Shown here: one piece after another, positions 56,766-64,000 of the stretch
How the letters are laid out: the number at the start of each line of letters is the position of its first letter
Position numbering within the stretch: the first letter of the stretch is position 1
Origin: Pyrenochaeta sp. MPI-SDFR-AT-0127
Lineage: Eukaryota; Ascomycota; Dothideomycetes; Pleosporales; Cucurbitariaceae
DNA: 64,000 nt
Reading direction: 5' to 3'
Assembly (NCBI GenBank): GCA_020747015.1
Contig: JAGTJM010000016.1
Coordinates: 1-64,000, forward strand
The notes under the pieces: model-generated
What the model was told of the DNA's origin: nothing
What the model saw: only the letters and a program-made list of their open reading frames with translations
The model's database searches: none
Position numbers and translations under genes: made by a program

Positions 56766-58110
56766 GCATGTACTTCCCTTCATCGCCATTGCCACCCTCT
56801 AACAGTTTTATAGGACTGAAGCAGTAGAAGGCGCACTACCAATTGGCACAAACTCGCCGCAGAAGCCGCCACTTGGACTGTATGCTGAGAAGCTCTCGGG
56901 CACGGCCTTCACAGCTCCACGCAACGAGAATCAACAAACATGGCTTTACCGAATCCTGCCTTCGTGTGGACACAGTAACTTTGAGCCTCGCGAATCTAAG
57001 ACCTTCAACACAAACCCTGAGAACAAACCGTGGGAGAAAATCCACTTCATACCTAATCAGCTACGGTGGGACCCTTTCGATCTTGACGAGACCGTAGATT
57101 GGGTCCACTCTCTCCACCTGGTTGCAGGTGCTGGAGACCCAACAATGAAAAGTGGGGTCGGCTATTTCATCTACGCTGCAGGAAAGGACATGGAGCCGAA
57201 TGAGGCTTTCTACTCGGCTGACGGCGACTTCCTGATTGTTCCACAGCACGGTGTTCTTGATATCCAGACTGAGCTCGGTCGTCTCGTAGTACGCCCCAAC
57301 GAAATCTGCATAATTCCGCGTGGCATAAGATATCGCGTAACTCTGCCCGAAGGACCCGTACGAGGCTACATCCTTGAGCTGTACGAAGGCCACTTCACAC
57401 TTCCCGAACTCGGTCCCATTGGGTCAAATTGTCTTGCCAATGTGAGAGACTTCCAAGCCCCAGTGGCTGACTTCGATGAGGACACCGACTCAGAATGGCA
57501 CATTCTAGCAAAGTTTGCTGGTCATCTCTACGCCGCCAAACAAACACAAACTCCCTTCGATGTAGTGGCATGGCATGGCCTTTATTATCCATACAAATAC
57601 GATCTTGGTCGGTTCAACACAATCGGCAGTATTTCGTATGATCATCCAGATCCTTCAATCTATACAGTGCTCACTGCGCAATCGCCCCAGGCGGGTACAG
57701 CGATAGCTGACTTTGTCATCTTCCCGCCGCGGTGGCTGGTTGCCGAGGATACTTTCCGCCCGCCATGGTACCACCGCAATACCATGTCTGAGTTCATGGG
57801 ACTCATTGGTGGCCAGTATGATGCAAAGACGGGTGGTGGCTTCCAGCCAGCTGGCGCTTCTCTTCACAATGTCATGTCTGGCCATGGCCCTGATGCGACG
57901 ACCCACGAAAAAGCATCCAATGCTGATCTGAAGCCGCAAAAGGTTGGCGAAGGTAGCATGGCATTCATGTTCGAGAGTTGTTTGATGATTGGCGTGACGG
58001 ATTGGGGCCTCAAGAAGTGTCAGAAGATTCAAGAAGATTACAATGAAGAGAGCTGGGAGCCGCTCAAGCCTCACTTCAAAAGGCCTGGTCCAAAGAAGAT
58101 CGAGAATTGA
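56698..58110 (+). CDS. hmgA: Homogentisate 1,2-dioxygenase
   Basis: Two exons, 56698-56765 and 56814-58110, give 454 residues. The enzyme opens the ring of homogentisate to maleylacetoacetate using Fe(II). The intron (48 nt) starts with GC, not GT (GCATGT...TTATAG); only this join yields YQNGFNTYHETEAVEGALP, the expected text. Seen afterwards: GLYAEKLSGTAFTAPR, PNQLRWDPFDL, DGDFLIVPQHG and PPRWLVAEDTFRPPWYHRN. Iron ligands align with His343, Glu349 (in NTMSEFMGLI) and His380 (MSGHGPD). Start MPSTPFAFKEKYRYQNGF agrees with fungal homologues. The branch site CTAAC lies 11 bases before the acceptor. Divergent from fahA. The enzyme links the CYP504 product pathway to fahA; maleylacetoacetate isomerase is not in the window. 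Confidence 0.95.
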
Positions 58111-58550
58111 GCTCAGCCGCTGGCGGAAGGGAAGGAGGGAGATAAGGCACAATTGCCTCACTATACCTGATAACCACGAGATATTCATTATGTACTTCTA
58201 GCGACTATTCAAAGCCTTATTATTTCCATCAAGACTTCTTGTTAAGCGCATATCCCCCTGTCTTATCTACCCTTGGTAGCTTTTCTGCCAGAAGATACTT
58301 ACAATAGTTTGATCCTAGCTATTGTAGTGACGTAGTCGAAACAGTCATAAAGGGTCCAGCCTCTTGACTCATAGAAATGCTGATCTACGCAAGTTGGCGA
58401 ATCCCGAGTCTTTTCTATCCGCCAAAAAATATAGGCGAAGCCTCAAGGAGCAGCATCAAATCCAGACTTCCAGTGGTGCGACCATTACTCATATTCAATG
58501 TCGACGTCACATGGAGTCCCAGAGACACAAGCCTCAATACATTGAACTGC
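58111..58550. other. 3' flank of hmgA
   Basis: 440 bp without a supportable gene; short frames at 58364-58676 have no motif. Confidence 0.45.
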
Positions 58551-59451
58551 TTACTGTATGTTCCTAAGGCAGTCAGGGCCCTTCCTCACATGCGATGTCA
58601 TCAGAAAAGACACCCACATCTGCGGGTCATATCTAACGGTCCGATCGAAGCCCCTAGGAATTTCATGGTGGCATAAGCTGCTATCATACTGCATCGCCCT
58701 CTTTCTCGGACCTCTTGTATTATTCTCATGGTTCACGATGAAGTCCACAGCGATAGCTAAAGGTACTCGCAGAACATCTATGCCATGCGCGCCGGATCGT
58801 CCTAGTGGTAGATCGTGCGGCTCCGAGTCGTCGAGCACACCTTGATTTGGCAAATTTGCACCGGTACGCATCACGAGAACCGTGAGATACTCCGCAACCT
58901 TTCGTATATTGACAAGTCCATCATCGTCCGTTGCAGATCCTTCCGCCTTACGATCGCAGGATAGGACGCCAGCATCTCGTATTTCTCGTCTCCTAACCCA
59001 CTCCTTTCCGCCATGTTACGGATCGCCTGATGGGCTGTGGCTATTTTACCCAAGGTCCGTGGTCCCTGTTCCGTGATCCGAATCGGGTTGGCCAGAAAAT
59101 GTCCGAACTCGATATCCGGCATATTGCCGCAACGTGCCCGCCATGCTTCGTATATAGCTGCGATAAATATGCGCTGTATACAAGTATATCCTTGCACGTC
59201 GTTATAGCGACCGTACTGAGCGGACTGCTCGGAGTAAAAGGCCAGGCAATTCCGAGATCTTCTTCTATTAGGCAATCTCTTGGGACAGACACTTTAGGCG
59301 GATCGTACGTCGATCCTGTTAGTTTGCCGGGAAACATATTGACGCTAGGACTGTGGCTGTTGGTATAGATTGAGGTTAAGAAGCGTAATATCTCTTCAAG
59401 GCAAGGACTAGGAAACGCAAGATCAATCTGTGCAAAGAATATATTTTGCAC
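58551..59451 (-). pseudogene. Frame-broken relic of an unidentified gene
   Basis: Three open frames follow one another on the minus strand in three different phases: 59451-59041, 59275-58871 and 58874-58551. They read as one protein if the frame changes near 59150 (SAYLSQLY continues as EAWRARCGNMPDIEFGHF) and near 58920 (KDLQRTMMDL continues as VNIRKVAEYLTVLVMRTGA). At both points the text stays protein-like on either side, and I see no convincing intron. This fits an old gene broken by indels. I do not recognise the family. A spliced gene with unusual introns is the alternative. The flanking DNA towards 60 kb is AT-rich. Confidence 0.35.
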
Positions 59452-60296
59452 TAATAATTAAGCGTGTACACCAAGGAAACCATGGTATTGTGACCCATTC
59501 TCCTCTGTTCGCAACACTATAGATCAACTCATTTTCGATGAACCAGATTTATCTATATTGTTGAGAGCGTAACCCATATGCGAACTGTAGTTATTCTAGA
59601 CTACTAAAACTAATGCACGTAGAGTACATCAAAGATAAATACGAGGCGTTTTGTTAGGAAGTATAAGAGAGATAAACATTGATTCTAGATTGATAGTTAG
59701 GGAGGTATTAAGGTTTGAGAGAAGAGGATATATCTACAGGCACGTGATCGGCCTATTACTACCCTAGGCTATGCCTGGTATACTGCCGTAGGTGGGTCTA
59801 CTCGGTCTACTCGTATCACAAATTATATCTGCGTCATGTGTTCCTAGGTAATGCGAACGCAAGAGCTAATTAGTACACCGCAGCCTCACCAATGTACTAG
59901 GAACTCCGAATTTGAATTATAGAAGGTATGATTGCAAAAAAAGCCGTTCCTCGGTGAATAAGCATTATTGCATGATTAAGCAACAAGGCGGAGCAGACCG
60001 TCAGCAGGCTTGTGCCACAACCGCATTGGGAAGTTGCAGTTCTTGGCATACTTCTAGATAATGTGGATTATCCGAAATGGGTGGTTCAAGTTCTGGTCGC
60101 AGGTTCCAGAAAGGCTTAAAAGTACTACTATGCGCAGGTGCATTAAAAAGAGACACAAAAGGATGAATACTTAAGTGTAAAGAGTTGCCAGAGTTGTCGC
60201 ATCAACAAAAAGCTTCATTTCATCACCCATTCGACATACCTTCTCCGTATAACAATAATCAATAAATCAATTTCTATTTGGACATAATCGAACCAA
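59452..60296. other. AT-rich spacer upstream of the short-chain dehydrogenase
   Basis: 845 bp, clearly richer in A and T than its surroundings, with many CTA/TAG words. It could be degraded, possibly RIP-mutated, DNA next to the relic. The last 150 bp (AACAATAATCAATAAATCAA-type text before the ATG) is probably the dehydrogenase leader. No terminal repeat or coding remnant of a transposon was identified. Confidence 0.4.
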
Positions 60297-61283
60297 ATGA
60301 CTTACACCAACCATGCCGAGATTGTCCGCCCAAAGTGGGACCCCAGTAATCTCCCTTCCCTTGTGGACAAAGTAGCTATCGTCACAGGTGCCAACACTTC
60401 AGAAGGTGTAGGCTACCACATAGCACACCAACTCGCCCTCAAAGGAGCTAAGGTATACATTGGCGCACGTTCGCTTGCCAAAGCTCAGTCGGGAATCGAA
60501 GAGATTATGAAAGAATCTCCTCAACTCCAAGCGGAGAATCTGAAGCCCCTTGCCATTGATCTGGGCAATCTGAAGGAAGTCAAACTAGTGGCGGAGAAGT
60601 TTGGCAAAGAGGAAGACCGATTGGATATACTGGTTAACAATGCTGGCTTACTTCCAGGAGCGTTGGAAATTGATAAGAATGGTGTTAGCACGCAGATTGT
60701 GGTGAACCACTTAGCACCGATGCTACTCACTCTTACACTTCTCCCACTTCTAAAGCAGACCGCCCTAGAGGCCAAGGCCTCACCCGACGTACGGATCGTA
60801 AACGTAAATAGCACAGCACATGTCGATGCTCCCAGTGATGGTCACTTTCGCAATGCCGCTGACTTCAACGCTACTTTCCCTACTGCAACGAACGGAGATG
60901 TGTACACGCGCTATGGACACAGCAAGCTCGCCAATGCGCTTTTCAGTGTTGAACTACAGCGTCGACTGATCACTGATAATGTGCCCATCATCGTAACATA
61001 TCCACACCCTGGAGGTATTGCGAGCGCTGGAGCAGCTAACTTCTTGGGTGGAAAAGATAATGATGTGTTTAAGAATAGTTTGAGCCCATATGAAGGAGCT
61101 TTGACGCCATTGTGGTGCGCGGCAATTCCAGAAGTGAAGATTAAAGAGGAACAGTTCAGAGGAAGATATATCTTGCCGTTTGGTGGCCTGAAGGAGGGAA
61201 ATACAAGGGTTCAGGATGAGGGATTAAGAACAGAGTGCTGGGAGGGAAGTCAGAAGCTGATTGAAAGTGTCTTGAATGCGTAA
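60297..61283 (+). CDS. Short-chain dehydrogenase/reductase
   Basis: Intron-less, 328 residues. Classical SDR features: cofactor loop TGANTSEGVG (about residues 30-39), NNAG (114-117), catalytic Ser172 in NVNSTAHVD, and YGHSK with Tyr206 and Lys210. After the active site comes VTYPHPGGIASAG, the usual PG motif. The loop Gly pattern and the Arg in YIGARSL suggest NADP(H). It resembles retinol-dehydrogenase/WW-oxidoreductase-like SDRs of fungal secondary and aromatic metabolism; the substrate cannot be told. An insert-like stretch in the cofactor loop (TS-EGVG instead of SGIG) is common in this subgroup. It ends 103 bp from the convergent regulator-like gene. Confidence 0.88.
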   Translation: MTYTNHAEIVRPKWDPSNLPSLVDKVAIVTGANTSEGVGYHIAHQLALKGAKVYIGARSLAKAQSGIEEIMKESPQLQAENLKPLAIDLGNLKEVKLVAEKFGKEEDRLDILVNNAGLLPGALEIDKNGVSTQIVVNHLAPMLLTLTLLPLLKQTALEAKASPDVRIVNVNSTAHVDAPSDGHFRNAADFNATFPTATNGDVYTRYGHSKLANALFSVELQRRLITDNVPIIVTYPHPGGIASAGAANFLGGKDNDVFKNSLSPYEGALTPLWCAAIPEVKIKEEQFRGRYILPFGGLKEGNTRVQDEGLRTECWEGSQKLIESVLNA

Positions 61284-61386
61284 GAAATGATCGGAATGGC
61301 TTTAATTCAAACCTGAAGAGATTTTTAATACAGGTCCTAATGCATGGCTCTCAGATTAGATTAGGTACGATGATTTTGAATTATGC

Positions 61387-63299
61387 CTAGCTCTGTTCCA
61401 TTTCAGAATGAAACGTCTCTTCCAATTTTTGCGCGTGTACTCTGTTGACAAAGAAAAACCCGGAGAGTAAATCCTTCGCCTGCATGATAGTCGCCAGACC
61501 CAATTGATTAGCCGTCAATAAAAAAGCGGCACGGAAAGTGTCTCGGTCCTTTCGCGCATGGGAGCAGTATACTCCGATGAACAATACCCAAAGCAACACA
61601 TCTTCGAATCCCGCCCAAAGCGACACCAGATATTCATGTCTTTTTCCGCATGTATCTAATAATATCCCGAGTAGCTTTACCAATGCCCTGAGCACATTCT
61701 GAATGATCGCGCTATCGACAGGATAGCCTCTGACCAGCACCGTGTTCAAGTACAAGATACAGCTTAATCGTACTGCTTGTTCTATTTCTCCTTCAAATCT
61801 CACCGACAGCATTCGATGCTCAATTTCCAAATTATGGAAGTTCACGTATTCCATATAGCTATCATCATCCACATAAGGGAAGTTCCAGCTAAACACAGCT
61901 TCCGTGTAGCGCGTCATCTGCGCCAAGTCATGGAGTATAGGGCGGAAATCGGTTTCAAGGGTAAGTGGGGAGGTGAGAAGAACCGGCCATTTGATAATGA
62001 GCATGTTCCCAAGGGACGGAAGGATATGGGAAATGGAGGGAAGAGGAAAGGGTAATGGTGCATGAAAGGACAGGTAGAATGGGGTTGCCGGTGTTGAAAG
62101 TGTGAGGGTGGCGAGCTTGACTATGCAACTGCGAAGCTAGTCAGGCGATATGACTGAATAGAACAGCAATTGGGATCTTACGCTATGACTGTTGCCGCGG
62201 TCTTGTAAGACATTGGCTTCTCCTTGCGTTGATGCCATATTGCTGCGATATGCCGGACACCAATCATATGACACTGTGCTTCATATACGTTGCCGGTGAA
62301 GAGCTATCATAGGGTTAGCCAGCATTTCCCATACTGAGAGTTGAATTAAAAATTATGAGATCACGCTTACTTCCATCAACACCAAATTGCAAATTGCATG
62401 AACTACAGAATCGGTCAAAATTTCGTCTTCGGCCTGCATACCTTTATCTAGTTTTTCGTTGAGTAATTTGATGGTTCTGCCTTTGAAAAATAACCAATCG
62501 TAGACGCCCTCGTGAAAGCCTGGATTCTCTTCTGCATCTGTCAGACCGTGTAGTTTAGACAAACTTAAATTCCCGTTGGCTGCTGCACGAGATGTAGCAG
62601 CGAATGCAGATGTGTAGTTGACTGTCAGCTCATCTGCCTGAGCAAAGAGACCGCTGCACCCGAAAGTCTTCCGGACGAGGTTTGTGGTATATGCAGGATG
62701 GAGCGCGGGCATCAAGATATTGATATCTGCGTGAAAATTCAGTTGGTAAACTATATTTGAGGGTGGTCTTGCAAAGTACAGTAGTAAATATGCGGCCTCA
62801 TGCGTGGGGTCAAATTGCCCGGCAACAGTTTAAATGGGTCAGCAACACTTGTGACCATCCGTAGAAAAGGGAATTGGAATGGGATTTGAATCAGATGGCC
62901 ACCTTGAGATTCCAGGCGAAGGTCATTATCGCCAGTACTCTTATCTCTGATGGCTTCTCGTGTCGGCTCAGGAGGATGCTCTTGCGCTGGTACAGAAGAG
63001 GCCTGGAGACGAAGACTCAGTCGGAAATCTTCTACGATTGTAGGGCATAGGATCTCTACGGATTGTGGTGTATCGCTCTGCTGTGACCTTGCATTAGTAG
63101 TAGAAGGACTGGAGCACTTCGAAAACCAGACTGAGATATTGTTCTGAGCTTGCTGTTGTTCATGCTCCTCAACATCTCGCTGCCGCTGCTCGAAGTGTCG
63201 TCGCGCTGTAATATGCGATTTTGCAAGTTTCTTGTGTGCCTTCCGTGATGCTGGTGTAGTGTCTCCAGTCGAGTTGATAAATTGGATCTTGGGGGCCAT
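61387..63299 (-). CDS. Fungal_trans_2-type transcription-factor-like protein without zinc cluster
   Basis: Four exons, 63299-62780, 62726-62371, 62303-62182 and 62128-61387, with introns of 53, 67 and 53 nt, give 579 residues. The N-terminus (MAPKIQFINSTGD, SRKAHKKLAKSHITARRHF) is the short basic head seen in the large mould family of regulator-like proteins that carry the Fungal_trans_2 (DUF3468) domain but no Zn2Cys6 cluster. A disordered Gln/Ser/Pro region follows. The helical domain starts near RPHIYYYINILMPALHPAY (formed across intron 1) and includes VVHAICNLVLMELFTGNVYE, AQCHMIGVRHIAAIWHQRK and WAGFEDVLLWVLFIGVY. No DNA-binding motif other than basic residues is visible. It neighbours the SDR and the homogentisate genes, so a local regulatory role is possible but unproven. 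Confidence 0.8.
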
Positions 63300-64000
63300 T
63301 CCACCACGCCGTCAGTAATAAAACAGCGGACAGAACGATAACACAAAAAATGCTTATTTGAAAGCCATAGATATATCACCTAATATAAATGGCCCAGAGG
63401 CTTTATAACCGAGTACTAGGGAGGTAAGCAATGCTTGAAGTAACCAATCGCAAATTCCCATCGGCTGAGTAATGAGGCTGAGGACTGCACCATCAGGCTG
63501 ATCTGGATCTGCACATGATTTGGAAGCTTGCAAATACTGAGATACGGATAGGGTTGGAAACACATGTATGCGAAATTTGTTGCAACGTTGTCGATAGAAG
63601 CCCATCTATCAACTTCCAAGACTTGCTCTATCGTTGTGTGTTCGTCCAACTCAACCATTTCGGGATAAATACTGCTTGAAGGTTCTAACATGGGGTTAGT
63701 TGCAGAGAGAGAGAAGTACTTTGTTTTTTGTTGTTGTTACATATAACTCTCACACACGCGGTTCCGAAGAGAAGATCAGAAGAGTGGCTAGTGAGAGAAT
63801 CGTCCTGTCAACAATTGTCCGAAGCGGTGCTAGCATTGTTCTCAAGGCAAGCGGTGAGTTTTGGTATTGGACCACTCACAACTGCCGATGCCAGCGGTCA
63901 GCGGCGGCAATATTTTTGTTCAACGCGGGGCTAAAAGCCAATGCCCCCCATTTTTTTCTCACGTTTCTTCCCTTCCACCCCCATTCCTACCATATCTTCC
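63300..64000. other. Upstream flank of the regulator-like gene to the window end
   Basis: No supported gene. The minus-strand frames at 63416-63691 and 63354-63605 lack motifs and could be part of the leader. A C/T-rich tract fills the last 50 bases. Confidence 0.4.

Noticed and set aside
56770..56805. GT-AG alternative intron of 36 nt in hmgA
   Set aside because: Too short for this genome, the CTAAC branch site would touch the AG, and it inserts extra residues into a conserved block.
59452..60296. Possible transposon or RIP-mutated element
   Set aside because: The DNA is AT-rich, but I could not find terminal repeats, target-site duplication or coding remnants, so I list it only as a spacer.
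1..64000. CRISPR arrays, rRNA, integrated virus
   Set aside because: No regularly spaced repeats, no rRNA-like text and no capsid, polymerase or integrase motifs were seen; the window is ordinary fungal nuclear DNA.

Overview
The window is from a filamentous ascomycete (Pezizomycotina) nuclear genome. Evidence: most genes are split by short GT-AG introns of about 45-90 nt with CTRAY-type branch points close to the acceptor, and the protein set is typical of mould fungi (DUF3824 SR-rich protein, RSC7/Swp82, CYP504 P450, Fungal_trans_2-type regulator). Class Dothideomycetes is my guess only. Exon structures below were built by hand, by joining open frames at splice sites so that family motifs read through.

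Layout. 0-9 kb: VPS25 (ESCRT-II), an F-box protein, an Apq12-like nuclear envelope protein and a single-pass membrane protein, with long spacers. 9-14 kb: no supportable gene. 14-19 kb: divergent pair DIS3/RRP44 (exosome nuclease) and V-ATPase subunit H. 19-24 kb: no gene. 23.9-26.3 kb: RSC7-type chromatin remodelling subunit, followed by 5.3 kb of simple-sequence-rich non-coding DNA. 31.6-41 kb: a dense housekeeping block: SF3A2, TBCE, a JmjC/cupin protein, prefoldin subunit 5, a KH-like protein of unknown role and mitochondrial ribosomal protein uL23m. 43-49 kb: DUF3824 protein, a MOB2-type kinase activator and LEO1 (Paf1 complex), the last two divergent.

49-63 kb is the accessory-looking part. 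It starts with a PRISE-like reductase gene broken by a stop and a frameshift and an HhH-GPD DNA glycosylase with an incomplete iron-sulfur motif. Then comes an aromatic catabolism group: CYP504 P450 (phenylacetate hydroxylase type), fumarylacetoacetase and homogentisate 1,2-dioxygenase. The last two share a 622-bp divergent promoter holding a near-palindromic E-box and a CGG-N11-CCG site. Next are the remains of an unidentified gene, a short-chain dehydrogenase and a transcription-factor-like protein without a zinc cluster. Together the P450, HGD and FAH cover hydroxylation of phenylacetate, ring opening of homogentisate and the final cleavage to fumarate and acetoacetate; maleylacetoacetate isomerase is not in the window.

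No tRNA, rRNA, CRISPR array or intact transposon was found. The most useful leads are the broken reductase, the GC-AG intron and large upstream ORF of hmgA, the regulatory sites between fahA and hmgA, and the frame-broken relic near 59 kb. I did not find anything I can call a new biological system.
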